A stretch of 64,000 nt of DNA. Source: Yinghuangia seranimata. Its GTDB lineage: Bacteria > Actinomycetota > Actinomycetes > Streptomycetales > Streptomycetaceae. The notes under the pieces are model-generated. The model was given only the letters and a program-made list of their open reading frames with translations, searched no databases and was not told the DNA's origin. The stretch spans positions 310,001 through 374,000 of the forward strand of contig NZ_JASAOI010000002.1 of the NCBI RefSeq assembly GCF_029953285.1, written 5' to 3'. Numbering within the stretch: position 1 is the first letter of the stretch; each line of letters begins with the position of its first letter. Of this stretch, positions 37,728 through 47,452 are shown one piece after another. Both the position numbers and the translations under genes were made by a program.

Positions 37728-37823
37728 AGGCACCCCACCCTAGGCACCGACCACGAAACGTTCCTCCCAATAACCGCCCGGACGGGCCCGCGCCGACGGT
37801 GCGGCACGGGCCCGACCCACCCA

Positions 37824-38141
37824 CTACAGCTCGAACTTCGCCCGGCTCGCCTCCGGCACCAGGTCCGTGTACTCCGGGTGCTTGCGGATCCAGCCGCGGA
37901 TGAACGGGCAGTACGGCAGCACCCCGAGCCCCCGCTCGCGCGCCGAGTCCAGCGCCCCGCGCGCCAGCACACCGCCCAGGCCCTGGCCGCCGAACTTCGG
38001 GTCGATCTCGGTGTGGATGAACGCGATCTCGTCGCCGTGCAGGAAATACTCGGCGAAGCCCGCCGGTTCGGCGTCGCCCTCGACCGTGATCTCGTAGCGG
38101 GACTTGTCGGGGTTGTCGGCAACGGTCGTGCTGCTGCTCAT
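37824..38141 (-). CDS. GNAT N-acetyltransferase (YjdJ-like)
   Basis: A 105-residue single-domain GNAT protein. FIHTEIDPKFGGQGLGGVL includes the acetyl-CoA pyrophosphate loop (GGQGLGG), and VLPYCPFIRGWIRKHPEY is the conserved C-terminal block of the short YjdJ/Gtt-like family. ATG 38141 is the start. Substrate unknown. About 100 bp separate it from the APH-like gene on the same strand; a joint role is not evident. Confidence 0.88.
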   Translation of the reverse strand: MSSSTTVADNPDKSRYEITVEGDAEPAGFAEYFLHGDEIAFIHTEIDPKFGGQGLGGVLARGALDSARERGLGVLPYCPFIRGWIRKHPEYTDLVPEASRAKFEL

Positions 38142-38338
38142 CGCTGGCTCCTCGGCTCGGTGGACGATCTTCGGCTTCGTCGCGAGTCAACCACGCGAAG
38201 GCCCCGTGTCATCCGCCGTTGTGGCGTGAAAGCGCAGGCCACCGTGTCCCGATTGGCCGGTGACAGCCTGTTGACGGGCCCGACAGACTGACGGGAACGG
38301 CCGCGTGGTCGGCCGGCTCAGGGGCTCAGAGAGGGCGG

Positions 38339-38953
38339 ATGCAGATGCGTGTCGCGGTGGTGACCTTCGACGGTTTCAACGAGCTGGACAGCTTCATCGC
38401 GTCCGGACTGATCAACCGCGCCCACGCGCACGGTGTCACCGCGACCATCGTCACGCCGACGCCGGTCGTCACATCGATGAACGGCGTCGAGGTACGCGGC
38501 CAGGAACCGCTCGACTACGCCGCCGAGGCCGACGTCGTCCTCATCGGCAGCGGCATCAAGACCCGCGACGTCGTCGCCGACGACCGCCTGATGGACCTCC
38601 TCCCGCTCGACCCGGAACGCCAGCTGATCGGCTCCCAGTGCTCGGGCGCCCTCGTTTTGGCCCGCCTCGGGTTCCTCGACACGATGCCCGCGTGCACCGA
38701 CACGACGTCGAGGCCGTTCGTCGAAGCATGCGGCGTCACAGTCCTCGACGCCCCCTTCCACGCCGAAGGCAACATCGCCACCGCCGGCGGCTGCCTCGCC
38801 TCCCAGTACCTCGCCGGCTGGACCCTGGTCCGCACCGTCGGCGAGGCCGCCGCCCGCGACGCCATCGACTACGCGGCCCCCGTGGGCGAGAAGCGCGCAA
38901 CGGTCGAACGCGTGATGGCAGCGATCCGCGCCGGAGAACCCGCGCTGCGCTGA
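38339..38953 (+). CDS. DJ-1/PfpI family protein
   Basis: A 204-residue protein, VAVVTFDGFNELDSFI followed by the nucleophile elbow IGSQCSGALVLARLGF (Cys in QCSGA) and a His/Glu region in FHAEGNIATAGGC. This is the DJ-1/ThiJ/PfpI fold as in isonitrile-hydratase-like or transcriptional-regulator-associated members; an AraC-type HTH is absent. AGAGAGGGCGG precedes ATG 38339. It could be an isonitrile hydratase, a glyoxalase III or a stress protein; activity cannot be chosen from the sequence. Confidence 0.85.
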   Translation: MQMRVAVVTFDGFNELDSFIASGLINRAHAHGVTATIVTPTPVVTSMNGVEVRGQEPLDYAAEADVVLIGSGIKTRDVVADDRLMDLLPLDPERQLIGSQCSGALVLARLGFLDTMPACTDTTSRPFVEACGVTVLDAPFHAEGNIATAGGCLASQYLAGWTLVRTVGEAAARDAIDYAAPVGEKRATVERVMAAIRAGEPALR

Positions 38954-39100
38954 CCCCGACGGGCGTCCCGGAGCAGGTGCGGCCGGGCAGCGGAAGCGTC
39001 TGTGCGACCCCATGCGTGGCGTGTTGTACGAGTGTCCGCGATGATCTCCCGATAGCTCCCGACCTGCTCGAATGGTGATGGTGTCGACGATGGTGCCTGA

Positions 39101-40447
39101 ATGACCGCGCACGAGCGAATAGCCGACATGCCCGGCGACCCGGTCGCGGCGGCCGGCCCCAAGCCGGCCGCGGTCGGTGCGGGCCCGGGTGGCGACGTCG
39201 ACCTGCCGCGCCTCCGTCGGCGGACGGTGCGGGTGCTTGTGCTCGCGCAGGTCGTGGGCGGGATCGGGGTCGGGTCGTCGCTGGCGGTCAGTGGGCTGCT
39301 GGCCGAAGACCTGTCCGGGTCGCAGACGTGGTCGGGGTTCGCGGTTACGGCGATCACGCTCGGGGCGGGGTTGTTCGCGTTGCCGCTTGCGCGGGTGGCG
39401 GACGCGCGTGGTCGGCGGGTCGCGCTCACGCTCGGTTGGAGCACCGCGGCGTGCGGGTCGCTCGTGGTCATCCTCGCGGCCGTGCTCGGCTGGTTTCCCC
39501 TCATGCTCGCCGCGTTCGTGGTCTTCGGCGCCGGTTCGGCCGCCAACCTGCAGTCGCGGTACGCGGCCGCCGACCTCGCCGACGACGCAACCCGGGCTCG
39601 CTCGCTCGCGATCGTCGTGTGGTCGACGACCGTCGGTGCGGTGGTCGGCCCCAACCTCAACAGTCCGGGCGCGGCGGTCGGCCGCGCGCTCGGGCTGCCG
39701 GAGCTGGCCGGGCCGTACGTGTTCTCCGCGCTGTCCTTCGTCGGCGGCGCGCTGACCATGTGGATCCTGCTGCGCCCCGACCCGCTGCTGACCGCGCGCG
39801 AGTTGGCCGCGTCCAGCGCCGGCACGGGACCGGCCGCGCCGCCGCCCCGCGCCTCGATGCGGTCCTCCCTCGCCGTGATCCGCTCCTCGCGTCCGGCGAT
39901 GCTCGCGGTGGCGTCGGTGGTGCTCGGGCACGCGGTGATGGTGTCGGTGATGGCGATGACGCCCGTCCACATGAAGGACCACGGCGCGGCGCTGACCCTC
40001 GTCGGCCTGACCATCAGCCTGCACATCGCCGGCATGTACGCGCTGTCCCCGCTGGTCGGCTGGGCCGCCGACACGATCGGCCGGATCCCGGTGATCATCG
40101 CGGGCCAGCTGGTGCTGCTCGGCGCGGTGCTGGTCGCGGGCCTGTCCGGGCACAGCGTGCCGGTCACCATGGTCGGCCTGGTGCTGCTCGGCGTGGGCTG
40201 GTCGTGCTCGATGGTGGCGGGCTCGTCGCTGTTGGCCGAGTCGGTGCCGCAGGCCGCGCGGCCGAGTGTGCAGGGGACGTCCGACCTGCTGATGAACCTC
40301 GCCGGCGCGGCGGGCGGAGCGCTGTCCGGTTCGGTGCTGGCCGCGGCGGGCTACGGCGGCCTCAATGCCGCGGCAGGCCTGGTCGTGCTGCCCGTGCTGG
40401 CCGTGGTGTCGGGTTACGCCCTGGGCCGGGCGCGGCGTACCGCCTGA
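39101..40447 (+). CDS. MFS transporter
   Basis: A 448-residue major-facilitator protein with about 12 helices, motif A-like LARVADARGRRVALTLG in the loop between helices 2 and 3 and a cytoplasmic central loop near PPPRASMRSSLAVIRSS. Conserved segments resemble drug-exporter MFS proteins; the substrate is unknown. ATG 39101 begins a 35-residue hydrophilic N-terminus. No clear ribosome site is seen, and an internal ATG at 39128 is possible. It stands alone before the NDH-2-like gene. Confidence 0.9.
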   Translation: MTAHERIADMPGDPVAAAGPKPAAVGAGPGGDVDLPRLRRRTVRVLVLAQVVGGIGVGSSLAVSGLLAEDLSGSQTWSGFAVTAITLGAGLFALPLARVADARGRRVALTLGWSTAACGSLVVILAAVLGWFPLMLAAFVVFGAGSAANLQSRYAAADLADDATRARSLAIVVWSTTVGAVVGPNLNSPGAAVGRALGLPELAGPYVFSALSFVGGALTMWILLRPDPLLTARELAASSAGTGPAAPPPRASMRSSLAVIRSSRPAMLAVASVVLGHAVMVSVMAMTPVHMKDHGAALTLVGLTISLHIAGMYALSPLVGWAADTIGRIPVIIAGQLVLLGAVLVAGLSGHSVPVTMVGLVLLGVGWSCSMVAGSSLLAESVPQAARPSVQGTSDLLMNLAGAAGGALSGSVLAAAGYGGLNAAAGLVVLPVLAVVSGYALGRARRTA

Positions 40448-40567
40448 CCGCCCCTGACCTGCGCGGACGCGGCCCCGAGAGGTGCCACGCGGCAAATCGC
40501 CATATGTTGGAGCAAACCGGGTGTCGCTGACCGGCGGCCCCGGGTTGCCTACCGACAAGGGGCACCG

Positions 40568-41920
40568 ATGGAGCAGTCCCGGGTGGTCGTGGTCGGCGCC
40601 GGATTCGCCGGATTCGAATGCGTGCGGCGCCTTGAGAAGTCGCTGTCGCCACATGACGCTGACATCACCCTCGTCAGCCCCGGCGGCTACATGCTCTACC
40701 TGCCCCTGCTGCCGCACGTCGCGGCGGGCGTCATCTCGTCCCGCTCGATCGCGGTGCCGCTCTACCGCATGCTCAAGCGCACGCACATCGTGCCGGGCGG
40801 GGCGATCGGGGTGGACCTGGACGCGAAGGTCTGCGTGGTCCGCAAGATCACCGGCGAGGTCGTGAACCTGCCGTACGACCAGATCGTCATCTGCCCCGGC
40901 AGCGTCACACGCACGTTCGACATCCCCGGGCTCGACAAGTACGGCCGCGGCATGAAGAACCTCGCCGAAGCCGTCGCGCTGCGCGACCATGTCATCGCGC
41001 AGCTCGAGCTCGCGAACTCCAGCACCGACGAGTCCGAGCGCCGCGCCCGCTGCCAGTTCGTCGTGGTCGGCGGCGGCTACGCGGGCGTCGAGACCGCCGC
41101 GTGCCTGGAGATGGTCACCAGCTCCGCGCTCGACCACTTCCCGCGGCTCGACCCGTCGCAGCTGCGGTGGACCGTGGTCGACCTCGCGCCGCGCCTCATG
41201 CCCGAGCTCGGCGAGAACCTCGGGCGCGCCGCGCTCGAGATACTCGCGAAGCGCGGCGTGGACGTCCGCCTGGAGACCAGCGTCAACGAGGTCACCGAGG
41301 ACACCGTCACCCTGACCACCGGGCAGGTCCTGCCGTGCCGCACCCTCGTGTGGACGGCCGGTGTGGCGCCGAGCCCGCTGATCGCCACCCTCGGCGCCGA
41401 GACCGTGCGCGGCCGCCTGGCCGTCGGCGCGGACCTCGCCGTGCCGGGCCGCCCCGACGTGTTCGGGATGGGCGACGCCGCCGCGGTGCCCGACCTCGAC
41501 AAGGGCGACGGCGCGGTGTGCCCGCCGACCGCGCAGTACGCGATGCGGCAGGCCCGCATTGCCGCGCACAACGTCGTCGCGGCGATCAAGGGCAAGCCGT
41601 ACTCCCGGTTCCGGCACAAGGACCTCGGCCTGGTCGTCGACCTCGGCGGCACCGAGGCGGTCGCCCGCCCGCTCGGCCGCGAACTGCGCGGCCTCCCGGC
41701 GCAGGCCATCACCCGCGGATACCACCTCATGGCGCTGCCGTCGCTGCGCGCCCGGGCCCGCGTCGGCGCGGGCTGGGCGATGCACGCGGTCGCCGGCGAC
41801 GACTTCATTCGACTGGGGTTCCTCGCGGGACGCACCGGCGCGCTGTCGGACTACGAGCACCGGACGGCGTACCTGAGCCGCGACGAGGTTGCGGCGCAGG
41901 CCCGGCGGGACGGCGACTGA
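40568..41920 (+). CDS. NDH-2-like NAD(P)H:quinone oxidoreductase
   Basis: A 450-residue two-dinucleotide-domain flavoprotein: FAD motif VVVVGAGFAGFECVRRLEKS, YLPLLPHVAAG (isoalloxazine side), NAD motif FVVVGGGYAGVETAACLEMV and the second FAD contact VFGMGDAAAVPDLDKG, followed by CPPTAQYAMRQARIAAHNVV. These are typical of type II NADH dehydrogenases. The C-terminal part has a hydrophobic, membrane-contact segment. Start ATG 40568 follows AAGGGG. By family it oxidises NADH and reduces menaquinone without proton pumping. Confidence 0.88.
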   Translation: MEQSRVVVVGAGFAGFECVRRLEKSLSPHDADITLVSPGGYMLYLPLLPHVAAGVISSRSIAVPLYRMLKRTHIVPGGAIGVDLDAKVCVVRKITGEVVNLPYDQIVICPGSVTRTFDIPGLDKYGRGMKNLAEAVALRDHVIAQLELANSSTDESERRARCQFVVVGGGYAGVETAACLEMVTSSALDHFPRLDPSQLRWTVVDLAPRLMPELGENLGRAALEILAKRGVDVRLETSVNEVTEDTVTLTTGQVLPCRTLVWTAGVAPSPLIATLGAETVRGRLAVGADLAVPGRPDVFGMGDAAAVPDLDKGDGAVCPPTAQYAMRQARIAAHNVVAAIKGKPYSRFRHKDLGLVVDLGGTEAVARPLGRELRGLPAQAITRGYHLMALPSLRARARVGAGWAMHAVAGDDFIRLGFLAGRTGALSDYEHRTAYLSRDEVAAQARRDGD

Positions 41921-41924
41921 ACCA

Positions 41925-41939
41925 CCGCCCGTCGGGCGG
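41925..41939. terminator. bidirectional terminator between convergent genes
   Basis: CCGCCCG-T-CGGGCGG fills the 23-bp gap between the NDH-2-like gene and the hydrolase gene, so it is placed to serve both. The tight centre would open to a 5-nt loop with a 5-bp stem. Confidence 0.45.
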
Positions 41940-41943
41940 GTCG

Positions 41944-42759
41944 TCAGCCGCGGTCCGTGAGGAAACCCAGCACCGACGCGACGTAGTCGTCCGGGTTCGT
42001 CTCGTGCGGGACGTGCCCCGCGCCCTCCAACGTGCGGACCCGTGCGCCGGGCACGGCGCGGGCCAGCCGTTCGATGATGACGGCGAACCACGACGGGCTC
42101 ACCGTGCCGTGTGTCAGCAGCGCGGGGGCGGACAGGCCGCCGAGACCGTCCAGGTCGACGACCGACCAGCCCGGATCGGCCTGTTCGTCGAGGAAGGTCG
42201 GCGCGTTGCCGATGCACATCTGCTTCTGGTCCTCGGGCAGCCGGTCCCACATGCCTGGCCCCAACGCGACCTCGTCGACGAACTTGTGCGCGCCCCCCTC
42301 GGCGTCGCCGGCGCGCAGCGCCTCAAGCACCCCGGCGATCCGCCTGCCCGTCTCCTGCATGGCCGGGGCCAGCGCGGGATCGTCGGCGACGACGCCCATA
42401 AGCGGGGGCTCGTGGACGATGAGGCTGCGGAACAGCTCCGGGTGGCGGGACGCGAGGCCGAGCGCCGTCGACCCGCCGAACGAACTGCCGGCGACGTGGG
42501 CGGGGCCCGCGTCGAGCATCCCCATGAGGGAGGCGAGGTCGTCCTCGTCCTCGCGGCGACTGCCCTGGCCGGACGGGCGTTCGCTGCGGGTGTGCCCGCG
42601 GCGGTCGTACGTCAGCACCTGGTACCGCTCGGCGAGGGCGGGGACGACGAGGCCCCACGTGTGGCCGTCCGTCCACGAGCCGTGCACGAGCACCAACGGC
42701 TCGCCTGAACCGACGATGTCGTAGTGCAGGGTGACACCGTTGACCTTGGCGCGGGGCAT
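41944..42759 (-). CDS. alpha/beta hydrolase
   Basis: A 271-residue alpha/beta-hydrolase with the oxyanion motif LVLVHGSWTDGHTWG, nucleophile elbow GSSFGGSTALGLASRH (Ser in GSSFGG), and a C-terminal His in EGAGHVPHETNPDDYVASV. ATG 42759 is preceded by AGGAGG, a strong site; a longer frame to 42864 has no support. Substrate unknown. It is divergent from the large BTAD regulator with a 256-bp gap. Confidence 0.9.
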   Translation of the reverse strand: MPRAKVNGVTLHYDIVGSGEPLVLVHGSWTDGHTWGLVVPALAERYQVLTYDRRGHTRSERPSGQGSRREDEDDLASLMGMLDAGPAHVAGSSFGGSTALGLASRHPELFRSLIVHEPPLMGVVADDPALAPAMQETGRRIAGVLEALRAGDAEGGAHKFVDEVALGPGMWDRLPEDQKQMCIGNAPTFLDEQADPGWSVVDLDGLGGLSAPALLTHGTVSPSWFAVIIERLARAVPGARVRTLEGAGHVPHETNPDDYVASVLGFLTDRG

Positions 42760-43015
42760 GCGGTCCTCCTCACGAGGCGCGAGGGACCTCCGCCCTCCCC
42801 GCGTTGGTTGCCCGTCACCGCGAGAGACAACCGTCGCGCGGCCCGCGCCACCCGTCCGGCGCACACCGAGGACGATGCGCGCGGGGCACGGGTGCGGAAC
42901 GGAAATTTCAGGTCACGCATCTCCTCAAGATCCTTCCCGCGTGCCAGAATCCTTCTCCGTCACACCGCTCGGCCGAGACGGTTGGCGCGCTCGGGGAGCT
43001 GGGGAGAAAGCCGAC

Positions 43016-46000
43016 GTGGCGGAACGGGGTTCGGCCGCGACCGGGGACCCGGGGCGCGGCGTACAAGCGCGTGGAACGGACGAACGGCACGGGGGCTCCG
43101 ACGAGACACGGCCGCACAGCGGCGACGAGGTACGGGCGCACAGCGGCGACGCGGCGGCCGGCGTGGCGGTTGACGCGGCCGGTGCGAACCGGCGGGCGGG
43201 CCAAGGCGGCACGGGAGCGGGTGCCGGTCGGCAGGGCCGCGGCAACGACGGGGAGTCGTCTGACGGCGGGGTCGTTCCGGGTGAGCGGTCTCCGGGCGGA
43301 GGCACGGACTCCCGGCCCAGCGCGCGGGCGGACGCGGCGGCCGGTGGAACCGACGCGAACGGGCGGGCCGGCCAAGACGGTTCGGCAGCCGGCGCGGGCT
43401 CCGGGCGGCGGGGCCGCGGGCACGGCGGCGAGCCGGCGGACGGCGGGGTCGTGCCGGGTGCGCGGTCTCGGGGCGGTGGCGCGGACTCCAGGTCCAGCGT
43501 GCCGTCGGCGGACCGCGGCGTGATGTCGGTGGGGGAGGGCGGTGGGGCGGACTCCGGGTCCAGCGTGCCGTCGGCGGACCGCGGCGTGATGTCGGCGGGG
43601 GAGGGCGGTGGGGCGGACTCCCGGTCCAGCGTGCCGTCGGCGAAGCGCGGCGTGATGGCGGTGGGGGAGGGCGGTGGCGCGCGGACGGACTTGCGGGGTA
43701 CCGCGGTTGATGCGGGCGGCGGCTCGGTGGTGCCGGGTGCGCGGTCGCACGGTGCGGCGCGGGAGGAATCCCCACCGCGCGGTGCGGTGGGGGACGAATC
43801 CACACCGGTGGCACGGTCCCGGCAGTCGCGCGAAGAGGCTTCTTCCGGCGGCAGGTTGGTCGGCGGCCGTATTGCGCATCCGCACATCGACGCCGGGGCG
43901 TCGGTCGAGCCGTTCCCGCGTCCCACCCCGCCCGGCGGGCCCGGGCACGACGGCGGCCAGGCCCACCCCGAGGTCGGGGCGACGCGGAGGTCCGTGCGGG
44001 GGAGGCCCGCGCCGCCGCCCGGGGCGTTGGTGCGGCCGCGGCTCATCGCGGTGTTGGACGCCGTGCGCGACGCGCGGCCCGTCCTGCTGTCCGCGGCGGC
44101 CGGGCACGGCAAGACCACGCTGCTCGACCAGTACGCCGAGCGCTGGCCCGGGCCCGTGGTGCGGATCAGGTTCCTGCGCGGGGACACCGACACGCCGCGC
44201 GAGGTGCGGGCGCGCGTCGCCGAGAAGACCACCGTGCCCGGCACGCTGGCCGTCGTCGACGACCTGCACCACCTCCCGGACGCCGCGCACGTGTTCGAAC
44301 ACCTCGCGATGGCCCTGCCGCCTGGCGCGCACCTGCTCGCCGCGACGCGGCCGCTGCCCGCGTTGAACCTGTCCCGGGCCGAGCTCGCGGACACCGTCGT
44401 GGTCGGCCCCGACGACCTGCGGCTGCGCTGGTGGGAGGTCGACCGGCTGTTCACCGACGTGCACGGGAGGCCCGCCGACCCCGTCCTCGCGTGGGACGCC
44501 GCGTGGCTGACCGGCGGGTGGGCCGCGCCGCTGCACGAGTTCCTGCTCTGCACCCGGGAGCTGAGCCCCCGTCAGGCGCGGCGGACACTCACCGCGCCCG
44601 GCGTGCCGTTCGCCGCCGGCTACCTCGACCGGCAGATCCTCGACGACCTCGACGCCGAACTCTCCGTGTTCCTCACCCGCATCGCGATCCTCACCGAGTG
44701 CACGATCGCCGACGTCGCCGACGCCGACACCCCCGCGGCTCGGGCCGCCGCGGGCGCGCTGCTGCGTCGCGGCGAACGGCACGGCGTCCTGATGCGCCGA
44801 GGCGCGGCGTACGCGGGGGAGCAGCTGCTGCGCCACCTGCTCGTGCACCGCCTGGCGACCACCTACCCGGATGCGCCCGCGGTGTTCGCCGCCGCGATCC
44901 CGCGCATGCGGGACGCCGACGACCCGGTCGGCGCCGCGTGGGCGGCCTACCTGGCGCGCGACCGGGAGGCGTTGCGCGAGCTGATGGACCGCAACCCGGT
45001 CGTCATTGCCGCCGCGCTGCCGGAGCACTGGCACGGGCTGCTGCGGACGTTCGCCGGCCCGGCCCGCCCCGTCGACCGGCAGGCGGCGCGCATGGTCGTC
45101 GGCGACCTCGGGGTGCTGACCGAGGCCGGCGACACCGCGCTGCACGCCACCGGAACGGCCATCAGCGGCCTGGTGGAACGACCCCTCGGCACCCCGGTCG
45201 GGCTGCCGTTCGACCCGCGCGGCGACATGCTGCACGGCATCACGCTGGTCGCCTCCGGCGACTATCGCGGCGCCGAACGGGTGCTCGGCGCGGTCGCGGC
45301 CGAGCACGCCGGGGCGCCGGGCGCGGCCGCCGCGCTCATGGTGTGGCTGTCGCGACTGCTGGGCGGACACGGCGGCGACGTGCGCGACGTGGAGGCGGCC
45401 GCGTCCCGGGTCGCCGGCCACGGCCCGGTGTGGCTGGCGCGTATGGCGCGTGCCGCGCTCACCCTGACCGGCGCGTCCGAACACCTGGGCGAGGCCGAGG
45501 CGGTGCGGGCCGCGTGCGAGCGGCTCGGCGACGTGTGGGGCGCGGCGATCGCCGGGCACATCGCGGCGTGCGCGGGCGTGCTGCGGGGCGAGCCCGACCC
45601 GGGCGCCCTGGAACGCGCCGCGCGCGGCCTCGAGGCGGCCGGCCTGACGGCTGCTGTGCCGTGGGCGCTCACCTACGAAGCGCTCGCCCGCGCCCAGCTC
45701 GGCGACTCCGGCGCCCACGAGTACGCCGACCGCGCCGCCGTCGAGGCCGAACGATGGGAACTGCCGGGCGCCGTCGTCCTCGCACGGGCCGCCCGGCTGC
45801 TCGCGGACCCGGCCGCGCCGGGCGCCGACCACGACGGCCTCGCCGTCGAAGCGGAGCGGCTCGGCATCCGGCTCGACACCTTCCTGCGGCTGCGGCGCGG
45901 CGGCCCGGACCCGCAGGCGACGCCCGTCGACATCCGCTGCTTCGGCGGCTTCGCGGTGCGGCTGGCCGGCAAGCCGCTCGACCTGCTCGCGCTCGCGCCG

Positions 46001-46468
46001 CAGAGCCGGGTGCTGCTGCGGCTGCTCGCGCTGCACGCCGGCCACCCCGTGCACCGCGAGGTCCTCGCGCTCGCGCTGTGGCCGGACGCGCCGGCGGACG
46101 CGGCGTTCCACCGGCTCCAGACGGCCGTGTACAAGCTGCGCCGCTTCCTGGAGCCGGCGCGCGGGCGGCGCGGCGCCTCGGAGTTCGTGCCGTTCGAGGA
46201 CGGCGCGTACCGGCTGCGCCTGCCCGAGGGCTCCTACCTGGACGTGGCGGCGGCCGAGGGCGCGCTCGCCCGGGCCCGCCAGGCCGCGGCCCGCCGCGAC
46301 GCGGGCGCCGAGGCGCGCACCCTGCGCGAACTGCTGTCCGTGGCCGACGCGGTGCTGCTGCCGGAGACCGGCCCCGAGGAGTGGGTGGTCGGCCCGCGCG
46401 AACGCTGGGCGGACGTCGCCGCCGAGGCCCGGCACCGACTGGGCGAACTGGCGGAGAGCGCGGCGTAA
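43016..46468 (+). CDS. large ATPase/BTAD (SARP-like) transcriptional regulator with disordered repeat N-terminus
   Basis: About 1150 residues. The first 330 are disordered (Gly/Ser/Ala/Arg/Asp-rich) and include three 22-residue repeats (SSVPSADRGVMSVGEGGG). A MalT-like NTPase follows, with Walker A AAGHGKTTLL (about 360-369) and Walker B LAVVDDLHHL (about 410), then helical/TPR-like repeats. At the C-terminus lies a winged helix (VDIRCFGGFAVRLAGKPLDL) followed by a BTAD domain (ADAAFHRLQTAVYKLRRFLE), so the DNA-binding part is C-terminal rather than N-terminal as in SARPs. GTG 43016 has GGGGAGAAAG at 7 nt. Such proteins are pathway-specific or stress regulators; the target is unknown. Divergent from the hydrolase gene. 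Confidence 0.82.
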   Translation: MAERGSAATGDPGRGVQARGTDERHGGSDETRPHSGDEVRAHSGDAAAGVAVDAAGANRRAGQGGTGAGAGRQGRGNDGESSDGGVVPGERSPGGGTDSRPSARADAAAGGTDANGRAGQDGSAAGAGSGRRGRGHGGEPADGGVVPGARSRGGGADSRSSVPSADRGVMSVGEGGGADSGSSVPSADRGVMSAGEGGGADSRSSVPSAKRGVMAVGEGGGARTDLRGTAVDAGGGSVVPGARSHGAAREESPPRGAVGDESTPVARSRQSREEASSGGRLVGGRIAHPHIDAGASVEPFPRPTPPGGPGHDGGQAHPEVGATRRSVRGRPAPPPGALVRPRLIAVLDAVRDARPVLLSAAAGHGKTTLLDQYAERWPGPVVRIRFLRGDTDTPREVRARVAEKTTVPGTLAVVDDLHHLPDAAHVFEHLAMALPPGAHLLAATRPLPALNLSRAELADTVVVGPDDLRLRWWEVDRLFTDVHGRPADPVLAWDAAWLTGGWAAPLHEFLLCTRELSPRQARRTLTAPGVPFAAGYLDRQILDDLDAELSVFLTRIAILTECTIADVADADTPAARAAAGALLRRGERHGVLMRRGAAYAGEQLLRHLLVHRLATTYPDAPAVFAAAIPRMRDADDPVGAAWAAYLARDREALRELMDRNPVVIAAALPEHWHGLLRTFAGPARPVDRQAARMVVGDLGVLTEAGDTALHATGTAISGLVERPLGTPVGLPFDPRGDMLHGITLVASGDYRGAERVLGAVAAEHAGAPGAAAALMVWLSRLLGGHGGDVRDVEAAASRVAGHGPVWLARMARAALTLTGASEHLGEAEAVRAACERLGDVWGAAIAGHIAACAGVLRGEPDPGALERAARGLEAAGLTAAVPWALTYEALARAQLGDSGAHEYADRAAVEAERWELPGAVVLARAARLLADPAAPGADHDGLAVEAERLGIRLDTFLRLRRGGPDPQATPVDIRCFGGFAVRLAGKPLDLLALAPQSRVLLRLLALHAGHPVHREVLALALWPDAPADAAFHRLQTAVYKLRRFLEPARGRRGASEFVPFEDGAYRLRLPEGSYLDVAAAEGALARARQAAARRDAGAEARTLRELLSVADAVLLPETGPEEWVVGPRERWADVAAEARHRLGELAESAA
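43492..43689. repeat. three 66-bp in-frame tandem repeats
   Basis: Copies begin at 43492, 43558 and 43624 with gtccagcgtgccgtcggcg; the first two are nearly identical, the third more diverged. The period is 22 codons, so copy-number change keeps the frame. Confidence 0.9.
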
Positions 46469-46977
46469 CGCGCGGGCGCCCGCGGCGCGTTCGCGCCCGG
46501 TTCCGGAACGCGGTCGCGACCGCCGTGCCGGCGCGGGACAGGTCTCAGATCGGGCGGCCCTGGAGGCGCTCGGAGTAGCCGTAGGTCGTTGTCCCGTTCC
46601 TGAACCAGGCCTGTGCGCAGACGCCGCTTCTCAGCAGGACGTCGGTGGCGGCGTTGCCGTCGATGGGCCTACGAGCCCGTTGCCGGACGCGGCGACGACC
46701 GATCCCGGGGCGTCGGCGCCGTTCGGTCGGGGGCGGGGCTACGGGGGAGTGGACGGGCGGTGGCCCGGCGTTCCGGTTCCGGCGGGGCGGTCTCCCGCAC
46801 CCGTCGGCCTCGCGCCGGACCTCCCCCCTCCCGTCGGCGGTTCGCGCCGCCGTCCCCCGTACCCCCCTTGCGTACCCCTTGAGAGCACCGTAGGGGCGGG
46901 CTCTCACCAGCCACTCAACGCGAGTCGGTCGCAGCCGGAAATCTTCGGGCGAATTCCGTACGAGTTCGGCCGAAGAT
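46469..46977. other. 509-bp stretch without an intact gene
   Basis: It begins with the palindrome CGCGGGC-GCCCGCG (46471-46484) just after the regulator stop, a possible weak terminator. A C-terminal protein remnant follows on the reverse strand (46545-46685, listed separately). From about 46690 to 46977 I see no feature. Confidence 0.5.
46545..46685 (-). pseudogene. C-terminal remnant of a secreted protein
   Basis: The reverse-strand frame ends GNAATDVLLRSGVCAQAWFR and NGTTTYGYSERLQGRPI before a stop. The Cys, aromatic and Gly pattern resembles the last 45 residues of a small secreted, SH3b-like actinobacterial protein. The upstream frame turns into Arg/Pro-rich noise, with no start or signal peptide. 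It is best read as a decayed gene end. Confidence 0.3.
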
Positions 46978-47421
46978 CTAAGGAAATTCGTCATCGCGGT
47001 CGTTGGCGCGGTACCAGACCGCGAGGGCCACGACCACCGCCTCCAACAGGCCCGTGCGCGCGGCCTCGGCGATCGTCCCGTCGCAGAACCGCTCGCCGCG
47101 GACGATGCCGGTCGCGGCGAGCACCGCCTCGTCCGGTGTGAGGCCGCCGGGCTTGGTGTGGTCGGGTACGGCGCGCGCACGCCAGTCGGCGTGCGGGCTC
47201 ACCGCGCCCACCCGGTCGAGGAGTCGGACGGCGTGCGAAACGCCGTCGCTGTAGCGGTAGTACGGGAATCCACCGATCGTCCCGTCGGCTCGCTCCGGCG
47301 GTACGACCAGCGTCGCGCCGGTGTCGAGCGTCGCGAACGAGCCTGCCAATGCCGATAGTTCAGCCCACTCGGTGACCCGAGAGCGGTCCAGGTGCGCGCT
47401 GAGCGGCAGGTCGTCTTCCAT
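46978..47421 (-). CDS. DUF6508-like hypothetical protein
   Basis: A 147-residue acidic protein beginning MEDDLPLSAHLDRSRVTEWA with GGFPYYRYSDGVSHAVRLL and DEAVLAATGIVRGERFCDG. The pattern is that of DUF6508-type proteins, which have no established role. ATG 47421 was chosen; a GTG at 47475 in the same frame lacks a ribosome site and would overlap the MFS promoter. No membrane or signal segment is seen. It is divergent from the DHA2 exporter, whose promoter lies in the gap. Confidence 0.6.
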   Translation of the reverse strand: MEDDLPLSAHLDRSRVTEWAELSALAGSFATLDTGATLVVPPERADGTIGGFPYYRYSDGVSHAVRLLDRVGAVSPHADWRARAVPDHTKPGGLTPDEAVLAATGIVRGERFCDGTIAEAARTGLLEAVVVALAVWYRANDRDDEFP

Positions 47422-47452
47422 GCCCGCGAGTCTCTCAAAGCCCCGCTCCTCG

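Noticed and set aside
43492-43689. CRISPR array
   Set aside because: Contiguous in-frame tandem repeats of 66 bp without spacers, inside a coding sequence.
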